This document shows, one piece after another, positions 10,561 to 24,800 of a stretch of 64,000 nt of DNA. Positions within the stretch are counted from its first letter, which is position 1, and each line of letters opens with the position of its first letter. Under the pieces are notes generated by a model. It was given only the letters and a program-made list of their open reading frames with translations, had not been told where the DNA came from and made no database searches. The DNA comes from Cryptomeria japonica. Lineage: Eukaryota; Streptophyta; Pinopsida; Cupressales; Cupressaceae. Position numbers and translations under genes: made by a program. The stretch is taken from the NCBI RefSeq assembly GCF_030272615.1, contig NC_081413.1, forward strand, positions 609,531,209 through 609,595,208. The letters run 5' to 3'.

Positions 10561-12834
10561 AGAAAGAGGACTCGTTGAATTAAAGTCACGGATAAACAAG
10601 TTTATCAATTTTGGTTTGGCAACATGAATTTTGTTTACTAATTTTGGTTCATTGTATTCATGCATTTAATGCCACAATTTGTTTCCCGATCTGATGCCCT
10701 ATAAGGGAATTCGGGAGCTCAATATCTGGCCTTCCCTGGTTTCTTTGAAATTCTAAGTTGCATTAAATGGTTTTACTGCTGTAATAAGATTTCTCTTGAT
10801 TACTATTTGGATCAAAAGCAATGTATCATCATATTTGGTTTGAATTAATTACTGTCATATTTACATTGAAATGAAAGATGTGATGTTGTTCAAACAGCTA
10901 TTGATGGCATGGGAAGGCTCTAGGAGGATTACAGTGCTTTAAGTTATAGAATTATCTTTGCTAGCAGTTATGTCAATATAACTGAGGGATCAAAGAAATA
11001 TTCATATTGAAGAAATTGACATTTCTTATGACTTATGGCAATAGAATGTAGAGTGTAACATCCAAAATATGTCGACATATTTATAGCTTCGTTTAATACA
11101 TTGGGGTAGGGTAAACCCTATTGGCATTGAACATACTTAAAATAAGAAGTGACCGACTGCCGAGTTAGATCTAGAAGAACCCAAACTACATCAGATTTAG
11201 CATATGCCATGTTAATTGTTCCATAATTGTTAATAAACATTAAACTCCTTTATGTGCATTTTGTAAGTTGGAAGGATAACTATATCCAAAGCTCCAAACT
11301 ACTACAAGTGCGATGACATATACGACTGACATGTCATGAAGAAGTGAATTTGACAAGTCACACCTTCAGGTGAACATATGATTAATCATAACACATTTGA
11401 CTAATATTTCACACACCTATAATTGATGCAGCACATCTAATCTTTAGAAATTGTCTGGTTGGAAACTGAAGCTTGAACCAGCTGGAGTACAGCAACTTAT
11501 GTCTCAAGGTGCTTACTATATATTGTATATGAAGTGGGTATTAAAAAGCAATTGCCCGTTTGAAGTAAATGACTCAGAACTTCTTACTTGGCTTAGGAAC
11601 TAGTCCCATCGAGCAATGGAATCTTATGAGCTAAATCGTCTTTAGTAACAATAGAAGAGTGCCAGTTTGTGTAGGACATGGAAGCTGTAGTAAGTTTACA
11701 CCAACAAATATTTAAATTACGCTTATTTTTGGGACATGGGAACTGCAGTGGTCTTTACCAACAAATATCTGAAGAATGATATGTCCGCAGCAATATCTGC
11801 AGTTGTTGAGCCAAGTATTTGTAGAAATGTTCTTTAACAAAATGAATAATTTAGTTCAACCAACAACTATGTGCAATATGATTTCTCTTAAAGGTTAATG
11901 AGTATTTTTCCCTGACAATGTGTACAAGGACCTGGAATTGTTGTTGACCTTTTGGAGGATGAATTTTTGAAAGATTGGCTTTTCCAATGTGCTTGTTTTC
12001 TTGTAGAGCTATAAGGCTTAAAGCTATGGTCACTCTAAGCTTACAAGAACATAAACAATACACTAGTGATTAGTGAATATACATGAAAATCAACTTCTGA
12101 TCAAGCTATAGAATAATGCTTTCTTAGTTCATGTGCCTGCATTTAAAACCTTGAAAAGAGACGCCCTTTTCTGATTGAAGCTCCAAGAAATGCAAGATTT
12201 TTTCACATGAGGCTATTCAGACATATGAAGCAATGTGATCTCTATAAATGATCCTTTTGCATAATTTGGTTTGGATTGCAGGGGTTTATTCAGGATATAA
12301 TAACAATAAAGAGTTCATCCATATCATTTTTGAAATAAAAGCTGCATATAAATTGCATGTAACAACACTATGAGAAGAGAGGCACAACTATATGGAGTGT
12401 TCTCAATAACTCAGTAGCAATTGATCATTATTAAACAACATGGTGAAAATGGTGAGCTATTGCACACATTTGATTAACTATAAACAGGAAAACATATTTG
12501 GTTATAATGACTGACATGAACTTATTCCCAAAACTAGTAAACGATACAACTCGGAGGGGCTACATGACATCCACTTGAGGTGTGCATTTGTGATGAAGAC
12601 TAGATAACCACTGTAAGACTAATTTCCTCACAGTATTAAGTCATGTCCGACATTGGCATCTTAAATTCCCTTCATAGTGGAATAGACTATTAGTTTTTTT
12701 AAATGCTCATGGATATGGTCTTTGGTGTTGAATTTGGCTGGGGAGTTTTTCTTGCTTCTGTTTTTGTTAAAAATGCATCTTTTAATTTGATTACATATGA
12801 TATGTAATCTAATCTCTTTGGAATTTGTTGGCAG
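10561..12834. other. Intronic sequence, nothing recognised
   Basis: AT-rich sequence without convincing exons or repeats, lying upstream of the first visible LUC7 exon. I searched it for the expected preceding LUC7 exon (an Ala/Glu/Lys-rich helix) and did not find it. Confidence 0.5.
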
Positions 12835-12894
12835 CTTGGAGCACGTGAAGTACATGCAGATAATTCAAAAACTCCAGCTGTTGATGTCCGGATT
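12835..12894 (+). CDS. LUC7: LUC7 exon (first visible)
   Basis: Twenty codons in phase 0, from acceptor ttggcag (AG 12833-12834) to donor gtgagt at 12895. It encodes LGAREV ... AVDVRI, the segment just before the second zinc finger in plant LUC7A/B. The following intron (12895-35574, about 22.7 kb) holds an L unit, the 5.4-kb non-autonomous element and nested Gypsy elements. Confidence 0.85.
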
Positions 12895-15800
12895 GTGAGT
12901 TCATTTCTTTTTATGATTAATCAAAATGTCAGGCTTCACTAAATAGACCTTTCTAATTTCTTAAACTGTAGTCATCTGGATTATGTCATCTCTCTATCCT
13001 CTGTTATAACTGTAAAATATTAGGGATTTGAATTGGGAATTCTGCTTTGATTTTAATGTATAATTCCTGTCAGGCTATATATTAAATGATCAAAAGTTAG
13101 GATCATTTACTGCTGTATTCATGTGTGTGTCATTTTACTCTTGTATGTGTAACATGCAATACCTGAATTTCTTCGATTGTCATTGTTGTGTTGTGATGTT
13201 TTCACACATCGCTCCATTGCAAATGGGGACCCCCACTTTTTGATTTGCTTTAGGGTTAGTTGTCTTTTAGCTTGGTCCTAGTTGTTGACCTTTGTTTATG
13301 GGAAGAGGTTGGTTTTGTTGGTTCGAGATAGAGGAGAATTGCAAAAGTTGTAAAATTGTCAAACGTTGTCATTTCGCAAAGTTATCAAGAAAGATGTCAA
13401 GGTAAGAAAACTTCCTAGTTTTCTTTTAAGGGTTGTTTGTCCACCCTTTGGAGAATAGATGAAATCAAGTGTTAAAAGATAAAGTTTCTCAAGGCAATTA
13501 AAAATTGGAAATTTCCTTCTAAGGGTCGAATTTCCACTCTTGGAGATTGAATCAAAGTGAAAGAGAAATTGGAAATTTCCTTGTACCCATCGAATTTCCA
13601 CTCCTGGAGATCAAGTGTTGGATGGAGATTGAAGAAGAGTAATCTTCCTTGTCCCGTGCATTTTTCCACACCTTGAAATTGAGCGAATTGTCATGAAGGA
13701 AAGGAAGTGAAGGTGAAATCTTCCTTCTAAAGGTCGATTTTCCACTCTCCAAGGAAATTGATGAATAACGCAAGTAAAATGAAACAAAAAAGGATAAAAA
13801 ACAAGGAAACTAAAAACCTTCCTTCTAAGTGGCAAATTTCCACTCTTCCTTCTAGGGATTGATTGTCCACCCTTCCTTATACATGTCAATTTTCCACCCT
13901 CCCTTCTACATATCGATTTTCCACCCTTGGTTTAGTTTGAATGGTGAAAGAAGAAAGTGAAATCTTAAGGCAATAAAAAGTGGAACCTTCCTAGTGAAGT
14001 TCGAATTTCCACTCTTCCTTCTAAATCTAGCATTGAGTAAAACTTGAGAAAAGAAAATCTTCCTCGTGCCTAGCCAATTTTCACTCTTTCTTCTTCCTTG
14101 CGTTTTTCCACTCTTCTTTGTGACGTGCAAATTTCCGCTACAAATTGTGATCAATTTTTAAGAGTTAAAGCAAAACCTTCCTTGTCATAGTCGAATTTCC
14201 ACTCCAAATTTTGATGAATTTTCAAGAGCAAATCTTCCTTCTACCTTGCATTTTCCACTCCTTCCTAGTGAGGTTCGATTTTCCACCCTTGAATGGCAAG
14301 TAAAAAATAAGTTAATTGGTGAGTTCTCCACATTAATTAATCATTATTTCAATGCAAAATCACAAGAAGAAGGCTAGCCGACTTGACAATCAATTACAAA
14401 TTCGAATTTTAATTGCAAACAAAAATCGTTTTTAAGTGCAAAGTCGGCTGGTAAGAGAGGAAAGGGTGTGACTTTTGTTTTAATGCCTATAAAGCAAGAG
14501 GGAAAGGTGCGGTACCTATCACAAATCAAATTCAAATTAAATAAACAATTTTGCATCCAAAGAGGCAGTTCCAGATTCAGAAGGGAATAAATCAAGCCAA
14601 AATCGTGGGAAATAAGAGGTAGAGGACTTCTTGCGAGCAGATTTCGATCAGAATTGCAAAATCAGCAACCAAATTCGCAGGAGTTGAAGGCAAAGATAAA
14701 ATTGCAGTCAAAGAATAGGCTTCAAAATTTGAAATCTAATCAGAATTTATCAACATTGAAAGACAAATTTTGGAAGCAATTATCGATTTATTGAATTGGA
14801 GAAGTAAAGTCTGATCACTGATCAAAGCCTAAATCGTGTGTTGATCAGCAAGATCAATCGAATTCTATGCCATACATTCAGATTTAAAATCAGATCTTGT
14901 CAAGTATGGAATATCAGATTTTGGCTTAATTTGTGAGGAATTTCATATTCAAATATTGTAAAATTCATGACTCCATTCCTAGAATTAGCTTTTAAAGTGT
15001 GAAATTTTGATTTTAGAAGGTTGAATTCAAAATTTATAAGTGAAAATCAGAACTTATGTAATTCTGGAATTGGTGATTTGAAGGCATTTTTAGTCATTAT
15101 TCATTTTCAAACCAAGTTTTTTGACTTCGAGTTTTATACAGGTCATGTAAGGAAGCGGATGGAAGGATCTCCTCCACATGGAGAGGATAACATTTTACAA
15201 GGATATCAAGATGCTACAACGTGAAGAGAATCACAAAGAAGGGATTCCAAAGGAATAAAGAAGCATCTGTGACATCAAGGGTTCATTCCAAGACAAATAA
15301 AAAAGAATACTACTTCATCATCAAGCACAAGAATGGAGAAATTCAACATTTGCAAGATGAGGAACCAAGTGCAAAATGGACTTCACCAAGGCAAAGACTC
15401 TCAAAAAGACTACACAATGATATCAAGAGTCAAATCATTCAGGGGATGAGGTCGACAGATACACTTCAGCATTTCAACATTGCAAAGGAAGATATTTTAC
15501 GATCTTGAATTTCCTCCGGAAACCCAAGAATCATTGCTAGTACAATAGAGGAATCTCAATGAAGAGCACTAGGATGAGAAAATTCAGGATGAAGCGCATC
15601 ATTAGAAAGACAATTCCCAAAACATGTAGAAGGAAAAGTGAAATGTGATCAAGGAAAGTGATAGTTTCAGAAGAGTTAATCAAGCCTAACAATTTGATCA
15701 CTTTGACATGATACAATTTGGGAATATGTCCCAATCACCATCACTATCAGTCAAAAAGGCTAAGTAATGTTGAGTATCAAGAGATATTGCTCAAATACAC

Positions 15801-18800
15801 CACTTTGTGATGATCTACATGTTGTGCATATTGAGGTGGCAAGTCACTATCGACCCAATCACATCATTCCAAGTCAAAGCGTCCAGATTCAATGTACTTG
15901 ACTCATCCAACGAGTAGGATAACTACCACGTGGAGGCGCAAAGTTCAATGTACCTAACTTCATCACTCATTGGTCAGCATTCAAAGAAGGGCATGTGTCC
16001 TAAATATTGTAATTTTCTCATTGGCCAAGGAGTTTGTTGTAACAAACCCTCATTAGGGTTTTATTGTTAGATCTTGGCCGTTGATTTGAGAATCAATCTG
16101 AGTCTTCAAAATGTAAAGAGACCTCTGTAATATCCCTTGGCTAATCTGACCCTGTTTCGCTTATTTGAACCCCAAGGAATATTGTCAAACACTTGGCATA
16201 CAATGTTTGAAGCCGCTATAGTGAATTCTTAATTTGTCTTCTTTGGGTTTGTAGGCTGAAATTTCAATGGCTGCCTTGATATATTGGTTTGATTCTCCTC
16301 ATATGCAAAGCCCTTGTCAAATATATATAGCTGTTCACCTTTCTAAATCCCCTCCTATAGAATTCAAACTACTGTAGTGCACTGTTCATGGCACTGTAGC
16401 GCACACTGTAGCAGCAAATAAACCCTCTCTATGATGTTCTCAGTCTGCCATATACATATGCTCTCAGCTATGCCAATAAATCTGAAAATAAATCTCCAAT
16501 CAGCACAATATTGACTTCTGAATGAAGCCAACTCTCACAAGCATAATCAGATGATATTGCACACCCTCTATATGCTGTTACAATGAAGAAGCCACGCTCT
16601 CCAATGCCGACAAGCCTTGAATCCTGCAGAAACCCTTGGTATTCTACACTTCAATGCTCCAGAGAAACTTCAATCAAAAACTCCAATCACATAATGAAGT
16701 TCGATTCCTTTTGCACACTTATATTTCCTCAAGAAGTTCGAACTTCTTCAAAAAGCTCTTAATTAACATTAAATGTTATAATATTTCATTGGCATCAATA
16801 ATGTAATTAAACCTTGGGTTATGTGCTCATAAATTATTAATAAACTTGGCCCCCTTCTCATGATAAATAGACCCTCATTTAAGTGCTTTATAATATAAAG
16901 TCATTTTATAACTTAATAATATAATCTCCAAATAATTAATGTTTAATTGAGCCAATTAAACATTAATATCTCCATGAATACTTTGTATTTTCAAACATCG
17001 TCTGAACTGGGAGCTAACATGAGGAGACTGCATATGACCATACCCCCTTTACTAAAAATAGCAGGGGTCCATCTCTAACATCCCAAGACTTACTAAAAAT
17101 AGGAAGTAGAGCAAATAATGTCCGAATGATGCCAAACGAAGACCAAACTGAAGCACTCTGCACACTGGAGATGATACCAATCCTCAAAAGACCCTCTATC
17201 CAACACATTAGCCTACGAGGGTCAGGATAATAGGCTAATCTCACAAAATCCAAGTCTGCTAAAATGGGGACATTATAGTCCGCGCCTCCTGAAATTGCTT
17301 GTCCCCAAGCAATATCGACTGCAAAGAAACTCCTCCACCTGGATCCCAAATGAAGACCTGTGTAATGTCCCTGGTATTACCAACCAACTCCTGTAATGCC
17401 CACACCAAGTGCACAACTAACAAGACCTGCCAAACTAAATCAACCTCAACAACAGGTGTCACAAGAACATGAACATCAAGGGGAAGCAACTCTGAAAACT
17501 GACAATGTTTGCTTCCCAAAACTGCGCAAGATAAGATGCCAAACATATCATCTAACACATGCGCAACTGAACTATGCATCTGAGACAAATCATGTACATG
17601 AGAACCTGAAATGAGACTACCAACGATGCACACCATGTACATGCAATGAAACCTACCAGGGAACACCAACCAGAACTCGGATGCACACAAAGGATCCCTC
17701 AACATACTCGCTAGTGTCCCACATAGTATACTTGGATTCCAAATCCAGGGTAGAAATCTGCTATGTAAACCTCCCTCAGACTTTCGCTACTCAACACTGA
17801 TCGCCACTTCACCATGCGAGATGTGGTGAAGCCAACCCATGGGACCTATCCAAACTGCAACACTAACTTTGTCATCACCTGGATCCCAGTGCAATCTATA
17901 CACACATCCATCTGTACTGTGAAGATAGGAGTACCTGGAAACATCTGCTACGCAACATCTCTCCACAACCTCTGCTAAACCCTCATGGATGTGATATCCA
18001 ACTAAACCATCATGCCCATTGTCACCATAGTCTCTCTGAAGCCATGTATCCAAAGATAGCCTCTGTGTCATAGGAGTAACAATCTCCACCGGATACACAT
18101 CAACATGATGGGAAACTGAACACTGCTCGAGCAAGTAGCCACCAACAATAAACTGAGTCAGGTACTTGCAACTGCTAGTTCCATCTACTGAAAATGGTAA
18201 CTCTCCATCCCACAATGGATGGTATAATCCTGAAGCTAATCCACATCGATGCATCATCAAGTCCTCCACGTGTGGATCAAAAGAAAAGTGATGAGCACTC
18301 CTCACTGTGTAGTTGCGATAAAACGCTCCAACCTCAGTCAAGGGCTCATCTCTAACAATACTGGAATCATGAGATGGCTCCAATCTCTGACCCCGAACAA
18401 TTGATCGGGTAGGGGCTTTGGTAACCCTCTCTGCAAACCCAATCACAAAATCTCTATTAGGAAGCATTGTAGTCAGAGTATCAATAATTACTCCCACACC
18501 ACGCCTGATGGTGAGAGAACCTCGGATGAGAGTATCCTTGGTGGCTCCAAACGGACCCTCTCGAAACTCAGGACTCTCAAGAAGGTACTCAACAAATGAA
18601 TCTTTGCAGTAAAAACAATATAAGGCCGAGTCAACCTTATCCTCTAAGACCTGCAACTGATCACTCTGACTCTGAGAAACAACAAGCTGGCATCCAAAAT
18701 CAGCTGCATGGGATGAAGTAATAGATTTGCTTCCAGGAGAGGGAAACAAATCTACATGAGATCCATACTCCCAACTAGATGACACTATGCGAGTTCCATG

Positions 18801-21800
18801 TGAAGTGGATGGCGTAACGTCGTGTACTAACACACAACTCTCAGGAGAGTCCACCACTACCACACAAGAGCTATCAACAATCTGACCTGTATCATTTGTC
18901 ATAGCACTAACCTCGGGAGAACTTGATGCAACAAGTGGTTCTATGCTATTCTCAACCCAAATACTCATCCCAGCTAAGTCACCTGTACCTGCATCAGTGA
19001 CGGATGTAACCACATCCTCAACATACCCATCACTACAACCCGTGGGTGTAAACTCATCACCAAGTGACGCTATAGGAAACTCAACTGTATCCACAGATGG
19101 TGAAGACTGTGCTAAACTCAACGCCATGGTAAGTTCCTCAACTTGTGACCGTGACTCACGAAGGGTTGACTGAGCGCTCTCCAACGAGTCCATAGTCACC
19201 TCAAGCTCATGGGTGAACTCATCAACCTCCTCCTCCTTTCCCTTCAGTGCATCGTAGCAAGTGCAATCCCACTCGAGAAGATAATCCCTATCAGCAAGTA
19301 ACTGCAAGTAATTCTGTTTCATTATCCCAATAGCTGCTCAGAGTGCATGGAACTCTACTAGGGAAAGGCTACTATCACCGTGCTCATATGTCTCAGTAGT
19401 ACTCCAACCAAAGGTCGCCAACATTTGTCGAGCGACATCAAAATGCTCCAAGGCTGTAGCAATCATATCATCATTAACCTTCAACTGCCCAGCCAGATGA
19501 TGATACCCCTGTGACTCATTCTTTCCACCCAAATCTGCACTATGGTATGAAACTGAATCAACATCACTCACCTCGTGATCAACAACATCATGTGTGCAAT
19601 CAATTGTGCACACATCAATATCTAAGGTACTGCTGCTATGTACCTCGTAGGATGGCTCAACTGGCAAGGTAGAAGTTGTTGTTATGACAATATCTTCACA
19701 CACTTACACTTCCAATGTAACTACATGGCCATCCAACTCATGATTCTGGGATCCTATGCCAAAGCATGAATCTTCAAACTTATTTTCTAAGGTCTGATCT
19801 GAAAAATCAGACTCTAAATGACATGAATCCACATCATACATTACCCCATTAGTACCAAAATCTTGAGTAACTTCATGCAGCAACTTAATAGAACCATCTT
19901 GCACATGTGTATTCACTGCTCTCTCATGCTGATGCAAAATTTCATCACTGCTGTCATGTAGATTAGAACTCTTATGAGCCAAAATTCCCATGCAATCCTC
20001 ATTCTTGACACTTGTATCACGAGTGCCAATACTCAAGGTCACTCCCACAACACTTTCTGAACTTTCCATGACTTTCAAATCATCATTATGTTCAAGTGCA
20101 AGGCTGCTGTCATGAAAATCGGACTTGTTATCAGGACTGATAACAACTTCTTGAGTGCCAATAATCACCACATTCTCTTCAAGTTTCACCTTTTTATCCT
20201 TAAAAATAGATGTCATATACCGAGCAATTCTATCGAGTTTTGCAGGGTGTGAAATCAATTCATCCAGCTTCTTCTGGTTTTGTTTTAACTTTTCCAGTGA
20301 GGAATACACTTGCTTCATATTCTGGTCCCACTGATTTTGGGTACTTGAAGTAACCATGATTAACTAGCTGAATCAATCTACCCAACAGGTTGGTAGGAAA
20401 CCGCTTTGATACCACTGTAATATCCCTTGGCTAATCTGACCCTGTTTCGCTTATTTGAACCCCAAGGAATATTGTCAAACACTTGGCATACAATGTTTGA
20501 AGCCGCTGTAGTGAATTCTTAATTTGTCTTCTTTGGGTTTGTAGGCTGAAATTTCAATGGCTGCCTTGATATATTGGTTTGATTCTCCTCATATGCAAAG
20601 CCCTTGTCAAATATATATAGCTGTTCACCTTTCTAAATCCCCTCCTATAGAATTCAAACTACTGTAGCGCACTGTTCATGGCACTGTAGCGCACACTGTA
20701 GCAGCAAATAAACCCTCTCTATGATGTTCTCAGTCTGCCATATACATATGCTCTCAGCTATGCCAATAAATCTGAAAATAAATCTCCAATCAGCACAATA
20801 TTGACTTCTGAATGAAGCCAACTCTCACAAGCATAATCAGATGATATTGCACACCCTCTATATGCTGTTACAATGAAGAAGCCACGCTCTCCAATGCCGA
20901 CAAGCCTTGAATCCTGCAGAAACCCTTGGTATTCTACACTTCAATGCTCCAGAGAAACTTCAATCAAAAACTCCAATCACATAATGAAGTTCGATTCCTT
21001 TTGCACACTTATATTTCCTCAAGAAGTTCGAACTTCTTCAAAAAGCTCTTAATTAACATTAAATGTTATAATATTTCATTGGCATCAATAATGTAATTAA
21101 ACCTTGGGTTATGTGCTCATAAATTATTAATAAACTTGGCCCCCTTCTCATGATAAATAGACCCTCATTTAACTGCTTTATACTATAAAGTCATTTTATA
21201 ACTTAATAATATAATCTCCAAATAATTAATGTTTAATTGAGCCAATTAAACATTAATATCTCCATGAATACTTTGTATTTTCAAACGTCGTCTGAACTGG
21301 GAGCTAACATGAGGAGACTGCATATGACCATACCCCCTTTACTAAAAATAGCAGGGGTCCATCTCTAACATCCCAAGACTTACTAAAAATAGGAAGTAGA
21401 GCAAATAATGTCCGAATGATGCCAAATGAAGACCAAACTGAAGCATTCTGAACACTGGAGATGATACCAATCTTCAAAAGACCCTCTATCCAACACATTA
21501 GCCTACAAGGGTCAGGATAATAGGCTAATCTCACAAAATCCAAGTCTGCTAAAATGGGGACATTACAACCTCTATATAAGGCTAAATTCTCTCATTGTAA
21601 AGTTTAATAGTTAGAAGTTCATAATTAGGAAGCAAGTAGCAGTAAAGTAGGAGGAGGAAGCTTGAAATTGTTGCCAAGTTATGTCGAAATCAATTCAATA
21701 CTTTCATTGATGTTATGGTGGATGTATGTGTTGTGTTTGTGAGCTATCTCTGATTAAGTAGAAAGCAGAAAGTTATTTCGAAATCAGTTGCAGTATGCTA

Positions 21801-24800
21801 GGTCCTATACCAAGTTGGATTTAAGGTCCAAATATGATCAAGTAAGAATGAAAAAGAGGACTTTCAAGCCTAGACAAGCTTTATTTGAATGGTTAGTACC
21901 TCCATTTGGTTTGTGTAATGCACCAACAACCTTCACAAGGCAAATGAACACGATATCTGAGCTTAAGTTTTGCCAGCATGTGGATGAAAATTTTGAATGC
22001 ATGAAGTTCAGCCAGAGGGGTCTAAGGGCTGTAGAAAGGGAATAAAAGAGATCGAAAGCTACATAAACAAAGATCAGCACTGGAATAGGGGCAAACGTCA
22101 GAAAAAAATGGCTAAAGAAGGGGACAATCTTGACGCCTTCATCCAAAAGTAGGAGCAAACAAATCAGTTACTCATCTAGACGATACAGCAAATGAATTCC
22201 ACTTTAATACCACCCAACTCACATAGAATCTTACAGTGAAGGGACTAACTCAAATGGCCTAACTAATCACAACAGGGCTTTAGCTGGGTCAACATTCAGA
22301 CCTTTTAAAAACCCATCTTTTTACACAAAGAAGAGACTCCACCTGAAGTAGAAGAGCAGAATCCAGCAACATATGACATCAATGCTTGCATGGATGAGTA
22401 CATGGGCCTTGATCCAGACATAAAAAATCAAAGTACATTTGCAAATTTTTGCAATTTCAGATTTAGGAAAGCACCAAGGGTGGATAGAAGACCTACACAA
22501 CAGTGCCATGGAGATTTGCCGCATAAGTTTGGCATGTTGATCCTTCCTCCTTTTGATGCATCAAGGAAAAGTATTGCACAAGCTTGGGCCCGAAAGCTGG
22601 ATACTTATCTTTCACTCAGCCCTATGTTGGAAGAGGAAGTCATCAAATTAGCAATTCTTCATTTGGTGGGTATAGAACATTAGTGGTGGCATCACAGGAT
22701 AATCAGCCAAGGACATAGTCATATTATCACCTATACTGATTTATAGAGAGACTTATGGATAGATTTGACAAGAAAGACCCTGACATAGATTTTAGGGAAT
22801 TGCCTGAGTTGAGACAACATGACCATGGATGATTATGTGCCAGAATTCCAACAAGTATTTGTTATGGTACATGACAATGGATGATTATGTAGCAGAATTC
22901 TAACAAGTACTAGTTATGGTTCCATATGTAATAGTGATGAGGCTCATTGTCTTATTTTTAGGGGGACTAGCACAACCACTCAGGTGTTTGGTCAAGGTTT
23001 TTTTCCTAGTATCTTTACAAGATGCCAATAAGAGATTGCTAGATTTGGAGGAATCAGTGAATAAGAACAAATTATTCTCTAAGGGTGTACCTTGAGTGTA
23101 GCATAATAATTCTTTTCATAGGGTTTTCCCTCAGCCTAAGACATTACTTGCCAAGCCAAGCAAGATGGAAGAGTCCAAAAGTGAGCTTCAAAGAATTTTT
23201 TCTTTTCTTTTTCTTATAGAGAGCCTAGGGTGCAAAGACATAGATGCTTGGGGAAGGGATAGGTACATTGCAATGAGGTGATGTTCGATGAAGATATAGA
23301 GGTGGAAGATCACAATCTTGAGGTTGTAGTTGAAGAGACAAGACATGAGGACAAGGAAAGAGAAGAGTCCTTGGGAGGTACACTTGCTACACTTTCGGGA
23401 GCACCTAGATATCATCCTTTTTGAGTTAGAAGAGTTTTATAGGGACACAGTGACAATATTGATTGATAGTGGGGCTACCTGCAATGTCATTTATGAGGGT
23501 TTGGTGACTACAAGGGGATTGGGGATAGATGACTTTGAGGGATTCAATGACAGTGTGGTTGATTAGTTTACTATTTCGTGCAACAAAAGGATTCAACTTC
23601 TTGATATGACCCTAGGGAGACCAAGTGCAGAATATTTTATGTGGTTCGCACTGATGAGAGTTGAGACAGATGTGGTTTTGGGTGTCATGTCCCCTCTTTA
23701 GCTCTCTCTAGCAAAGACCTGTGAGTTAGCCTATTATGGAGTCTTGTAGGCTGGCAATGGTGGATAGAGATTCAGTTAGGATATTCAGTGTTTGGATTTG
23801 GTGTTTCTGGCAGTAGTAGACCAGTTTGGAGCAGTTCCTTGATTTTAGGAGGCAGTTCCTACTTTTAGGAGGTTGTGACAATGTCCAGGGTTGGGGTTCC
23901 ATGAGACCATTCCTTGGTTTCAGTTTCAGGAGATTTGTGTGTGTTTCCTAGTTTCTAGGAGCATCCCTAGATTTTAGGGATGAGTCTGCTAGTTGATCCA
24001 TGATTTCCGACATCAGTCATAGACAAGTGACAGGTTCAGTTTCAGGCTTTTGGTGTGTTTTGAGCTTTTTGTAGCTGTTTGGGTTATATTTTTAATATAT
24101 TTAAATATTTCCTAAGTTAGCGTTTTAATATTTGGAATAAGGCTATGTCTATAGCCATTTTAGAGTAATAAGGGGTTTTTGGCTTAATCTGGATTCGTAT
24201 GCCCATGTGTTATAGCTCGTTGGAAAGGTCTTGAACTTTTCTAAATGATTTTCACTTGCTAGGGTCCTTTTGGCACTTGGAGTTATTTTATATTGAAAAA
24301 GTGGTGTTTTCTCTATACTTGGGCACCCAATATTGGGAAATATTACTTCATATTAAAGCGCACTTTTCATATATCTTTAGGGTTCGATTTGGAAGGAAAG
24401 AGATATAAGGAGAAGGAAACCTAATTTCTCATTATCTTTTACATATTGAAAACTTGTTTGGTGCAATATTGCTCTGGTAGAGCAATTCTTCAATCTGGGA
24501 TGCAAACCCCATGATTGGTATTGGTTGGGACGTAGCCCTCAGCTATTGATTGGCAGTGGATTCTTTTGGCATTGGCATTATTGGTCAGAGTGTATACGCT
24601 ATTCGTTGTGGAGATTCAGATTGCTTGGTGAGGGTTTCAGCAGGGTGGTTGAATTTCCTAGTTGGGGCGTGATTGTTTCAACTTGATGCCACCATTACAA
24701 CAGGTATACTATACGTTGGAAGTGGTGAAGACTTTCATTCAGCCATAGCTGGTGTTCTTGGTTTGTGTTCATCATCTACCCTTTAGTTGGTGCCATTATT

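Larger units (their letters stand above)
16126..21567 (-). mobile_element. Non-autonomous LTR retrotransposon with a single very long ORF (5,442 bp, TSD acctc)
   Basis: Two 1,152-bp LTRs (16126-17277 and 20416-21567) differ at only about eleven positions by eye. They are flanked by the TSD acctc (16121-16125 and 21568-21572). On the minus strand the right LTR is the 5' LTR, beginning tgtaatgtcccc and ending atattaca. It is followed by an initiator-Met primer-binding site (20414-20403), and a purine-rich tract (caggaggcgcggac, 17291-17278) precedes the 3' LTR. The internal 3.1 kb holds one open frame and no recognisable protease, RT, RNase H or integrase, so mobilisation must depend on a partner element. 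It inserted directly upstream of the TATA box of L copy C. Confidence 0.9.
13189..21787 (+). mobile_element. L-family unit, copy C (3'-truncated, split by a nested LTR element)
   Basis: It begins tgttgtgatgttttcacacatcgc, matching the 5' end of copy B almost base for base over about 50 bp, including the ggggaccccc block. A leader with repeated 'gaatttccactc' motifs follows, then an acceptor-like site at 15141 and a short ORF region. After that comes the L 3' module, which is interrupted at 16125 by the nested element and resumes at 21573 with the TATA box. The sequence meets a Gypsy RT fragment at about 21787, so the terminal CAACA is missing. Without the insertion this copy spans about 3.2 kb, far shorter than copies B and D because it lacks the giant ORF. 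Confidence 0.7.

Noticed and set aside
13359-14154. Chain of minus-strand open frames of 65-92 codons
   Set aside because: They restate the degenerate leader repeat of L copy C in different frames.
17014-17349. Minus-strand ORF of 111 codons
   Set aside because: Lies mostly in the LTR and is in a different frame from the long ORF. The LTR copy at 21304-21543 shows the same chance frame.
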